From the NCBI GenBank assembly GCA_025355035.1, contig JANXLS010001225.1, forward strand, positions 1 through 8,768: a stretch of 8,768 bases of DNA, written 5' to 3'. Below are positions 1-6,065 of the stretch, piece after piece. Source of the stretch: Planctomycetota bacterium (lineage in GTDB: Bacteria > Planctomycetota > SZUA-567 > H5-PLA8). Both the position numbers and the translations under genes were made by a program. The notes beneath the pieces are model-generated. The model searched no databases and was not told the DNA's origin. It worked only from the letters and a program-made list of their open reading frames with translations. Position 1 is the first letter of the stretch; each line of letters begins with the position of its first letter.

Positions 1-1585
1 CGAGGATGCCGACCACGACGGCGGCGAGTTTGCCGGCGCGGACTTTTTCATGGTCGCTCAAATCGCGCTGCATGTAGTTGGTCATGAGGTCGTGCGCGAC
101 GGCCCCGCTCGCGGCGATGATCAATCCGCTGACCGTTCCCAGCACGGTCGTGAACGCGATGGCTGAAATAATCGCGAACGGCAGTTCACCGAAACTCTTG
201 GCCAGAAGCGGCGCGCTCATGTTCGTGTTCGTCAAATCCATCGCGCCGCTGGTCATCGCGCCGAGCCCGAGGAATAAGGTCAGGATGTAGAAAAATCCAA
301 TGCTCGCGATCCCAACCACCGTGCTCTTGCGTGCGCTGGCCTGATCTTTCACCGTGTAGTATCGAATCAGAATGTGCGGCAGCGACGCGGTGCCGCAAAA
401 GAGCGCCAGCATCAGCGAGATGAAGTTCAGCTTCTTCTTCCAATCGTTTTTCCGGATGCCATCAAACGACGGATAGTTCCCAGGCAGCAACAGTTCGTTG
501 CCCGCGACGACTTTTTGATAATAAATAGTCGTGTCAGTTCCGTCCTCCGAAATCTTCTCTTTCTCAGTCGCCCATTGGACCACCTTGCTCGCCGACAGCG
601 TCCGGAAGAAACTCAGCGGTCCCAGCGGCCCGGTCGATTCCTCTCCGCCGGGCAACGTCGCAATCGATCCGACCGCGTGGATTTCGTTCGCGCCCGCTTC
701 GCCATCCTTGAGATGACCTCCGTTGAAATACGTCCCCGCTTTCGATTTTGCAGCCGACTGCGTTTCGCTGAGTAGATCGCCGTTCGGACCGCCTTTGCGC
801 CAGATGTCCACGCCCTGCGTCTTCTCGTTCTTAAAGCGAACGTACGGCAGTTTCGCCCATGCGCCTTCTGCCGGGATGAGCTTCAGCGACGCGTCGCTTT
901 GCAACGTCGCCAGCGGCACGTCACGCTTGTAATTCCGATACGTTTCCTGAACGTAATCCGGCTTGGTCGTAAAGCCGCGGTTCAAAATCATGACCGTCAG
1001 AATCGTACAGAAAATCACGAGCATCGAGCCTTTGATAAACTGAACGTACGTCGTCGAAACCATCCCGGCCATCGTCACAATCAGAATCACGATGATGCCG
1101 ACAACCACCACACCCTGCCAATGCGCGAGGCCCAACAGCGGCGTAACCAGAGCCCCCGCTCCGGACATCTGCGGGATCAAATAGAAAAGGCTGACGACCA
1201 GCGTGCTGATCGCCGCGGCGAGCTTGATTCCGCGCGAATTGAATTTATTGTCCAGCGCATCGGCGAAGGTAAAGCGCCCCAATCGCTTGAGGGGTTCTGC
1301 AATGACGAAAAGCGCGACGACCCATCCGGCCAAAAATCCGATCGAGTACAAAAACCCGTCGTAACCGTAGTTCGCAATCAATCCGCATATGCCCAGAAAC
1401 GACGCGGCCGAAAGGTAGTCGCCAGCAAACGCGATCCCATTAATAAACCAATGGACGCCCCCGTGTGCGGCGTAATAACCCTTCGCCGATTTCGCTTTGC
1501 CTCCGAGCAGGAAACTCAGCCCCAGCACCGAACCGACGAAAACGAAAAACACAATCACGGCGATTGTGGATGGATGATGATGCAT
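1..1585 (-). CDS. ActP-like sodium:solute symporter, C-terminus cut by window edge
   Basis: Inner-membrane secondary transporter of the sodium:solute symporter family, nearest to acetate permease ActP; the substrate is probably a small monocarboxylate, which is inference. The reading frame is open for 528 codons from ATG 1585 to the left edge, with GGAGA about 7 bases upstream of that start. Visible family signatures are AGDYLSAASFLG (about residues 54-65), GYDG (74-77), GRFTFADAL (103-111) and GTASLPHILIRYYTV (398-412), each matching ActP closely. Hydrophobic helices run through 5-28, 48-70, 80-96, 122-137, 156-176, 184-201, 386-403, 421-443 and 469-495. Between the helix ending near 202 and the one starting near 386 lies a hydrophilic segment of about 180 residues, where E. 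coli ActP has about 45. This may correspond to the large VC_2705-type subfamily. A DUF485 gene lies upstream on the same strand. Family assignment is sure; substrate is not. Confidence 0.93.
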   Translation of the reverse strand, partial: MHHHPSTIAVIVFFVFVGSVLGLSFLLGGKAKSAKGYYAAHGGVHWFINGIAFAGDYLSAASFLGICGLIANYGYDGFLYSIGFLAGWVVALFVIAEPLKRLGRFTFADALDNKFNSRGIKLAAAISTLVVSLFYLIPQMSGAGALVTPLLGLAHWQGVVVVGIIVILIVTMAGMVSTTYVQFIKGSMLVIFCTILTVMILNRGFTTKPDYVQETYRNYKRDVPLATLQSDASLKLIPAEGAWAKLPYVRFKNEKTQGVDIWRKGGPNGDLLSETQSAAKSKAGTYFNGGHLKDGEAGANEIHAVGSIATLPGGEESTGPLGPLSFFRTLSASKVVQWATEKEKISEDGTDTTIYYQKVVAGNELLLPGNYPSFDGIRKNDWKKKLNFISLMLALFCGTASLPHILIRYYTVKDQASARKSTVVGIASIGFFYILTLFLGLGAMTSGAMDLTNTNMSAPLLAKSFGELPFAIISAIAFTTVLGTVSGLIIAASGAVAHDLMTNYMQRDLSDHEKVRAGKLAAVVVGIL

Positions 1586-1660
1586 GATCGGTCTCCGAAA
1601 AATCAGTGTGTCGTTATTGTGTCCTGTTCCGCGCAGCGAAGTTAAACATGCCGTTGCCCA

Positions 1661-1719
1661 CTCCTGTTAGGGCGAGGGCCGACGAGCGCTGCTGTTCGCG
1701 CTCGCGGGGTGAGGGAGAG
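1661..1719. repeat. G-rich intergenic repeat-like element with perfect hairpin
   Basis: This lies in the 158-base gap between the DUF485 gene and the symporter gene. The plus strand reads GGGCGAGGGCC, then a hairpin (CGAGCGC at 1683-1689, GCGCTCG at 1698-1704, 8-base loop), then GGGGTGAGGGAGAG. The flanks resemble the widespread small intergenic repeats built on GGAGAGGGCC and GGGGTGAGGG, here apparently split by the extra hairpin. It would be transcribed in the spacer of the two-gene mRNA and could affect processing or the relative levels of the two products. The resemblance is from memory, and only one copy is visible here. Confidence 0.45.
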
Positions 1720-1743
1720 CTTGAGACTTTAACTGTGCTCAAG

Positions 1744-2004
1744 TCAATAATCTTTTGCGCGGCACAGGCCCATGTAAATGCCCGCAAGCACCAGCGCCGC
1801 GACGATCAGTCCCGTCCCGTACCACAGTGCCAGATTAATCCCGCCGTACATTTGGCCCATTGTCTCATACGAAAACGCGCAGAGGCCCACGAAGCCCCCA
1901 TATAGGGTGAGATAGATCACAAAAAGAATCATGCCGTAGCGGGCATTGCGCGCATGAATATCGGTGTTATGGTCTTCGTGCGTGGGTTCAAGCTCGGACG
2001 ACAT
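1744..2004 (-). CDS. DUF485 (YjcH-like) small membrane protein
   Basis: Small inner-membrane protein of 86 residues in the DUF485 family, which is commonly encoded next to ActP-type symporters (yjcH-actP in E. coli). Its biochemical role is not established; an accessory role for the symporter is inferred from gene pairing. A hydrophilic N-terminus (1-20) is followed by TM1 (about 23-43, with YLTLYGGFVG), a short loop ending in the conserved GGINLA (54-59), TM2 (about 60-80) and a short charged tail. I chose ATG 2004 because a strong GGAGG lies 9 bases upstream. An in-frame ATG at 2070 would add 22 polar residues but has a poor ribosome site. The stop at 1744 lies 158 bases before the symporter start, so the two probably form one transcription unit. 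Confidence 0.88.
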   Translation of the reverse strand: MSSELEPTHEDHNTDIHARNARYGMILFVIYLTLYGGFVGLCAFSYETMGQMYGGINLALWYGTGLIVAALVLAGIYMGLCRAKDY

Positions 2005-2059
2005 AGCCAAACGCCTCCGATTGGAATGACTTTTTAAGTTTGAATGAAAGATTTTGTGC

Positions 2060-2088
2060 AGTGTAGCCATGCGCCTAAAAAATTGAAA
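2060..2088 (-). promoter_or_regulatory. weak candidate sigma-70 promoter for the DUF485/symporter unit
   Basis: On the minus strand TTTCAA (2088-2083) and TACACT (2065-2060) are separated by 17 bases. They match the -35 and -10 consensus at 3/6 and 4/6 positions, giving a predicted start near 2053 and a leader of about 50 bases. Spacing is ideal but the hexamers are poor, so this is only the best candidate seen between the upstream terminator and the gene. Confidence 0.22.
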
Positions 2089-2106
2089 GCATAGGAAAGA
2101 AAATAT

Positions 2107-2130
2107 CCCTCGCGCCCTCGCGCTTTGGCG
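2107..2130. repeat. short tandem repeat, CCCTCGCG twice plus a degenerate third unit
   Basis: CCCTCGCG occurs twice in perfect tandem (2107-2114, 2115-2122) and is followed by the degenerate CTTTGGCG. A related quasi-periodic run, CTCTGCGA / CTCCGCGCG / CTCGGACGG, lies at 2244-2269 on the other side of the terminator. Both fall in the 296-base gap 2005-2300, which otherwise holds the terminator and the candidate promoter. Confidence 0.4.
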
Positions 2131-2194
2131 TTGTGCGCTATGAAATATCGAACGACGTCCGATTTTTAGTCGCCTGTCAGCCCGCTGAAAAAAG

Positions 2195-2231
2195 AAAAGC
2201 GCACCGCCGATGCCTGGCGGTGCGCTTTTTT
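2195..2231. terminator. strong intrinsic terminator after the two-component operon (bidirectional form)
   Basis: A 14-base perfect stem (2195-2208 with 2216-2229, core GCGCACCGCC/GGCGGTGCGC) encloses a 7-base loop. Plus-strand Ts run at 2226-2231, and the A-rich 5' arm (2188-2198) gives a U-rich tail on the minus strand, so it can work in either direction. It lies about 70 bases beyond the stop of the response regulator and upstream of the DUF485 gene, separating the two minus-strand units. Confidence 0.88.
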
Positions 2232-2300
2232 CAGGTCACGAAACTCTGCGACTCCGCGCGCTCGGACGGTTTAAACTATGCACTTCAGTCTCGACGCGTT

Positions 2301-3803
2301 TTACATCACCTTCACCTTCGGCTTCAATCCATACTTTTCAATGCGACTGCGCAGCGTGTTTCGTGTGATGCCGAGCAACTTTGCGGTCTGCAATTGGTTT
2401 CCGTTGAGCTTCTCCAGTGCGCGCCCGATCAGCAAGCGTTCCATGTCTTCAATCAAGCTCGCCTTGCCGCTGTTCAATAATCGATCGATGACATTGTCCA
2501 TGTCTATTTCGGTCGAGCCGGATGCCACCGTTGCCGCAACGGCGGGCAAAACCACGGATGGCGCCGCGAGCGGTTGTAGCGCGGGAGCAGTCGCTTCAGG
2601 CGCGCTGTAGGCTTGCGTTGTCGGGCCGAAGTCGAGGTGATCGGTGCTCACGATACTGCCGTTGCACAGCACCATCGCGCGGCGAACAACGTTCTCCAAT
2701 TGGCGAATATTCCCCGGCCAATCGTGCGCACAAATCGCGTCCATCGCCTTCTGCGAAATACTCTGCGCCTGGCTGGACAACGCTTCGCGATGGCGCTGCA
2801 GGAAGTAGTGCACAATCTCCGGAATGTCTTCGCGGCGTTCGCGCAGCGGCGGCAGCACAATTTCCATCACCCGCAACCGATAGTACAAATCCTCGCGGAA
2901 CCCGCCATCGCGTATCAACTTCTCGAGATTTTGATGTGTCGCCGCGAGAATGCGCACGTTGACGCGAATCGTTTCCAACCCGCCGACGCGTTCGAACGTG
3001 TTGTTCTGAAGCACACGCAGAATTTTCGCCTGCGTCGCGATGCTCATGTCCCCGACTTCATCCAGAAAGAGCGTCCCGTTGTCGGCCTGTTCGAACTTGC
3101 CGAGCTTGCGGCTCTCCGCTCCCGTGAACGCGCCCCGTTCGTGTCCGAAGAGTTCGCCCTCGAGCAAATTCTCCGGAATCGCAGCGCAATTCACCGCGAG
3201 GAACGGCTTGTTGTTGCGCGTGGAATGCTGCCACAGCGCGCGGGCGACCAGCTCCTTTCCGGTACCCGATTCGCCGCGAATCAACACCGGCACTTCACGC
3301 GGAGCGACCTGGCCGATCTTTTTGCAGACTTCATGCATCGCGCCAGATTGACCGATGATGCGATCCGTCGAAGTGCCCTTCGGGTGCTTCTTGCCATTCG
3401 TAGTGTTCTCGGCGATGCCGCTGTCCACGCGTTTGTTCAAGCGTGCGGAGATCAACGCCTTCGACACGACCGTGTTCAGCATCTCCGTTTCGAACGGCTT
3501 CATGATGTAATCGTACGCGCCGCGTTTCATCGCCTCGATCGCCGTTTCCGTCGAGCCGTGGGCGGTCATGATGACAACCATCTGGCGCGGACGTTCCACG
3601 CGGATCTGCTTCAGGATTTCGAGCCCGTCCGACCCCGGAATCTTCACGTCGAGCATGACAAGATCCGGGTCTTCTCCGCGTAACGCTTCAAATCCGGCGT
3701 CCGGCGTCTGCACCGCGGTGACGCGCCGATCGTCGCTCGAAAGTTGCCGCGCCAGGGAGTAGCACACACCTTCGTCGTCATCGATGATTAGAATTTTTTG
3801 CAT
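2301..3803 (-). CDS. NtrC-family sigma-54-dependent response regulator
   Basis: Cytoplasmic transcription activator of 500 residues, presumably phosphorylated by the kinase encoded just upstream; it would use ATP to open sigma-54 RNA polymerase promoters. The receiver domain (about 3-120) has the acidic pocket D8-D10, phosphoacceptor D52, T80 and K102. The AAA+ domain (about 147-380) has Walker A GESGTGKE (177-184), the sigma-54 contact loop GAFTGA (224-229), Walker B FLDE (246-249), arginine-finger region FREDLYYRL (302-310) and WPGNIRQLEN (362-371). An Ala/Pro-rich linker (about 397-430) leads to a Fis-type helix-turn-helix (about 451-492). All key residues are intact. I chose ATG 3803, with GGAG 5 bases upstream, because the receiver fold starts there; the frame is open for 26 more codons to 3881, but that extension lacks family character. 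The target genes are unknown; the nearby symporter operon is a guess. Confidence 0.96.
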   Translation of the reverse strand: MQKILIIDDDEGVCYSLARQLSSDDRRVTAVQTPDAGFEALRGEDPDLVMLDVKIPGSDGLEILKQIRVERPRQMVVIMTAHGSTETAIEAMKRGAYDYIMKPFETEMLNTVVSKALISARLNKRVDSGIAENTTNGKKHPKGTSTDRIIGQSGAMHEVCKKIGQVAPREVPVLIRGESGTGKELVARALWQHSTRNNKPFLAVNCAAIPENLLEGELFGHERGAFTGAESRKLGKFEQADNGTLFLDEVGDMSIATQAKILRVLQNNTFERVGGLETIRVNVRILAATHQNLEKLIRDGGFREDLYYRLRVMEIVLPPLRERREDIPEIVHYFLQRHREALSSQAQSISQKAMDAICAHDWPGNIRQLENVVRRAMVLCNGSIVSTDHLDFGPTTQAYSAPEATAPALQPLAAPSVVLPAVAATVASGSTEIDMDNVIDRLLNSGKASLIEDMERLLIGRALEKLNGNQLQTAKLLGITRNTLRSRIEKYGLKPKVKVM

Positions 3804-3885
3804 CACAGCTCCGTTTTGAAAAATCTGTTTTCGACTGCAGTGCTTCGTGCAGATTAACGTTTTTCGCGATCCGTGATTCACCTTG

Positions 3886-5661
3886 CTAGCACGAGGGCAT
3901 CGTTACTCTAAACAGGGCGCCGCGACCGATGTCCTTGCGCGGCGATTCGACATCCAGGCGCCCGCTGTGCGACTCCACGATGCGCTTTACAATGGAAAGT
4001 CCCAGCCCCACTCCGGATTTCTTGGTCGTCACGAAAGGCTGAAACAGTTTTTGCAACACCTTGTCTGCAAGCCCAGGGCCATCGTCCGCGATCTCCAAAA
4101 TCGCAACGCGCCCGTCACCGTCGTCCGGTGTCAATTTTGTCCGAACGCACACCCGTCCGCGCTTATCGACGGCTTGAATCGCGTTCAACACCAGGTTGTA
4201 GACCACCTGCGACAATTGGGTGCCGTCCCCACGCACCGGCAACTCGCCGTCGCACAGATCGATCATCATGCGTGTGCCCTCGCTCGCTGATGAGGCCAGC
4301 AACAACATCGATTCGTCCACAGTTGAATTGAAATCGACGACCTTCATCTCCGTCGGAGCGACCTGCGCGCGCGCCGTGTTCAGGAAGCCTTCGACGATCG
4401 ATTCCAACCGCGCGATCTGTTTGACGATCATCTCCGAATCCTGCATCGCGTTGACCGAAAACTTCTCTGTCTTGTGGATCGTTCCAAAGAGCATTTTGAT
4501 GCTCGTCAGCGGATTGCGAATTTCGTGGGCCAGTCCCGCCGCCAGTTCGCCCAGCATCGAGTGCTTTTCCGAACGGCGCAGCGACTCCTCCTGCTGCAAC
4601 ATGCGGCGGTGAACGCGGGCATTGTCGATCGCAAGCGCCGTGGACAAAGCAAGGCTTTCCAGCAGGCTTTGGTCGTGGCTGTCAAATTTCTTCTCGTCGC
4701 CGCCGAACACGCACAAAACACCGAGCGCGACTTCCTTCGAAATCAGCGGTACCGCCAATAGGGACCGAACGCGCGGGTCCAGCGACAACACCGCCCCATC
4801 GTTGGCCGCGTGAACGTCTTCAAACGCCAGCGCCGAATTTGTTTCGATCACCCGTCCCAGCAACGACCCCGAGACCGCCACCGGCGGTTGCTGCCGATAT
4901 TGATCCGAACCCCCATGACATGCAGCCATCTCAAAATCCGTCTCGGCTTCGTTCAGAAGGAACACCGATACGATTTCAGCGTGACACACCTTCGCTGTCA
5001 GCTCGACCGCCGTCGCCAGCACTTCCCGCAGGTCAATCGAACTGCTCAACCCGCGCGCAACATCGCCCAGCAACTGCAATTCGTCCGCGCGCCGTCGCGC
5101 CTCTTCGTAAAGCTGCGTCGATTGGATGACCCGCGCCGATTGCGCCGCCAGCGACGTCAAAAGCGCCTCATCTTCGGGCGTGAAATGATTCTTCTTTGCC
5201 GAATCGCACGAAATCACCCCGATCACTTCGCCACCGATTTTCATCGGCACCGCCAGCTCACTCTTCAAATCCTGCTGTACGCTGATATAACGCGGGTCGT
5301 TCGCAACGTTGCCCAGCCGCAGTGCAACGCCCGACTCCGCCACCCAGCCCGTCACGCCTTGCCCGACTTTCAACCGCGTGCTAAAAATCTTTTTGTCTTT
5401 AAATCCTTCCGCGACTTCGACCCGGAGATTGTCTTTGCCATCAAGAAGCATCAAGCTGGCCGACGTGGCGCGCGTGATACTGAACGCTGCCTTCAAAATC
5501 AGTTCGAGTACTTCTTTAGGCGACTTGTCCGCACCCAATGCCTCCGAAATAGGCGTCAACGACATCATGTCCACATGATGGACCGCTGGCATCGCGTCCA
5601 GTCGCTGGCTCTCTGTCGTTTTCTGTTGTCGTTGAGCGTGGCGGACTGACGTCTTTGCCAT
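3886..5661 (-). CDS. cytosolic GAF-GAF sensor histidine kinase
   Basis: Sensor kinase of 591 residues with no transmembrane segment or signal peptide, so it senses a cytosolic cue. Two GAF domains (about 45-180 and 200-350) are followed by a short coiled coil (about 350-370). The HisKA domain has phospho-accepting H379 in AGLAHEIRNPL, and the HATPase domain has the N box around N489/N493, the G1 box DDGPG (526-530), the F box near LFQPF (539-543) and the G2 box GVGLGLS (550-556). All catalytic boxes are present; the GAF ligand is unknown. The regulator gene follows 82 bases downstream on the same strand, so the pair is very probably cognate and co-transcribed. Start choice is open: ATG 5661 has AAGGGA 6 bases upstream, ATG 5694 (602 aa) has AGAAGG 6 bases upstream, and GTG 5712 has no clear ribosome site. 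I prefer 5661. Confidence 0.93.
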   Translation of the reverse strand: MAKTSVRHAQRQQKTTESQRLDAMPAVHHVDMMSLTPISEALGADKSPKEVLELILKAAFSITRATSASLMLLDGKDNLRVEVAEGFKDKKIFSTRLKVGQGVTGWVAESGVALRLGNVANDPRYISVQQDLKSELAVPMKIGGEVIGVISCDSAKKNHFTPEDEALLTSLAAQSARVIQSTQLYEEARRRADELQLLGDVARGLSSSIDLREVLATAVELTAKVCHAEIVSVFLLNEAETDFEMAACHGGSDQYRQQPPVAVSGSLLGRVIETNSALAFEDVHAANDGAVLSLDPRVRSLLAVPLISKEVALGVLCVFGGDEKKFDSHDQSLLESLALSTALAIDNARVHRRMLQQEESLRRSEKHSMLGELAAGLAHEIRNPLTSIKMLFGTIHKTEKFSVNAMQDSEMIVKQIARLESIVEGFLNTARAQVAPTEMKVVDFNSTVDESMLLLASSASEGTRMMIDLCDGELPVRGDGTQLSQVVYNLVLNAIQAVDKRGRVCVRTKLTPDDGDGRVAILEIADDGPGLADKVLQKLFQPFVTTKKSGVGLGLSIVKRIVESHSGRLDVESPRKDIGRGALFRVTMPSC

Positions 5662-5731
5662 GCGCGTTCCCTTATTTTTGCTCGTCCGTTCCATTCTCTG
5701 CCTTCTGCTCACTTTGTAACGTTTTAGGTAG

Positions 5732-5756
5732 TGAACAAATCAGTGGCCATTGTTCA
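5732..5756. promoter_or_regulatory. 7-bp perfect inverted repeat, candidate operator or leader hairpin
   Basis: TGAACAA (5732-5738) and TTGTTCA (5750-5756) are perfect inverted arms around an 11-base centre containing TGGCCA. The site lies 70-95 bases upstream of the preferred kinase start, inside the predicted leader. It could bind a dimeric regulator or fold in the RNA. Related half-sites occur at 5784-5794 and 5849-5855. Function is inferred only from symmetry and position. Confidence 0.4.
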
Positions 5757-5783
5757 AAAAATCTCACGAATGATTCTTCCCCA

Positions 5784-5794
5784 CGAACAGTTCG
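5784..5794. promoter_or_regulatory. palindrome CGAACAGTTCG, candidate operator
   Basis: This is an 11-base perfect palindrome with a single central base, sharing the GAACA half-site with the inverted repeat at 5732-5756. It sits just downstream of the predicted leftward -10 element, where a bound repressor would block transcription of the kinase operon. No protein can be assigned from sequence. Confidence 0.33.
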
Positions 5795-5815
5795 CTCAAA
5801 AATCCGGGGGCGGTC

Positions 5816-5843
5816 ATTATATCTCATGTTGGTTAAAATACAA
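5816..5843 (-). promoter_or_regulatory. candidate sigma-70 promoter for the kinase/regulator operon
   Basis: On the minus strand a perfect TATAAT (5821-5816) is preceded, at 16 bases, by TTGTAT (5843-5838), which matches the -35 consensus at 3/6. Predicted start is near 5808, giving a leader of about 115-150 bases depending on the kinase start. The -10 is convincing; the -35 is weak, which would suit activator control. Confidence 0.45.
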
Positions 5844-5941
5844 CAAACCGAACAATGCTATTTTTTGATCACTTCAGACCCTTCACTAACGCGCGGAACC
5901 ACGACGGCGTCCAAAAAATGGCAAAAATCCCAACAATCCAC

Positions 5942-5970
5942 TTGACGCGCAACCCTCGAATCGAAATAAT
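5942..5970 (+). promoter_or_regulatory. candidate sigma-70 promoter for purA
   Basis: TTGACG (5942-5947) and AATAAT (5965-5970) are separated by 17 bases; each matches consensus at 5/6. The predicted start near 5977 gives a leader of about 86 bases and places a terminator-like hairpin at the very 5' end of the mRNA. It faces away from the kinase promoter, about 120 bases distant. Confidence 0.6.
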
Positions 5971-5977
5971 CGTTCAT

Positions 5978-6013
5978 CGGTCAGGCTGGGTTGTTCCCGC
6001 CCTGACCGTTTTT
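5978..6013 (+). terminator. terminator-like hairpin in the purA leader (possible attenuator)
   Basis: CGGTCAGG (5978-5985) pairs perfectly with CCTGACCG (6001-6008). The inner GGG (5988-5990) can pair with CCC (5996-5998) across a TTGTT loop, and five Ts follow at 6009-6013. No rightward gene lies upstream, since the neighbour is the divergent kinase, so it is not an ordinary gene-end terminator. It begins at the predicted purA transcript start and could attenuate purA, end an unseen upstream transcript, or act as a 5' stabilising stem. Confidence 0.55.
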
Positions 6014-6052
6014 CATTTTCATCGGGCTGCTTTCGCAAAACGCAATTTCGCA

Positions 6053-6065
6053 GGGAGGCCATGTG
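6053..6065 (+). promoter_or_regulatory. purA ribosome binding site and GTG start
   Basis: GGGAGG (6053-6058) lies 4 bases before GTG 6063-6065. An out-of-frame ATG (6061-6063) overlaps this GTG but is only 2 bases from the ribosome site and opens just five codons before TGA 6076-6078. The PurA reading frame has no in-frame ATG near its conserved N-terminus, and the GTG places D13 and H41 at the same numbers as in E. coli PurA. Confidence 0.75.

Noticed and set aside
899..1645. 248-codon plus-strand open frame
   Set aside because: Antisense to conserved membrane helices of the symporter; Arg/His/Asn-rich shadow.
2005..2070. N-terminal extension of the DUF485 protein from ATG 2070
   Set aside because: ATG 2004 has a much better ribosome site (GGAGG, 9 bases), and the extra 22 residues are not typical of the family.
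2056..2070. TGGC...TGC on the minus strand upstream of the DUF485 gene as a sigma-54 promoter
   Set aside because: The GG to GC distance is three bases too short for a -24/-12 promoter.
2613..3683. 356-codon plus-strand open frame
   Set aside because: Antisense shadow of the NtrC-family regulator; Arg/His-rich composition and no domain.
3804..3881. 26-residue N-terminal extension of the response regulator
   Set aside because: The receiver domain begins right at ATG 3803, which has its own GGAG; the extension reads through spacer.
3804..3885. CTGCA/TGCAG inverted repeat (3835-3852) between kinase and regulator as a terminator
   Set aside because: The stem is only 5 bp with an 8-base loop and no adjoining T-run on the minus strand; the spacer otherwise holds only the regulator's ribosome site.
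4810..5649. 279-codon plus-strand open frame
   Set aside because: Antisense shadow of the GAF-GAF kinase; Arg-rich and no recognisable motif.
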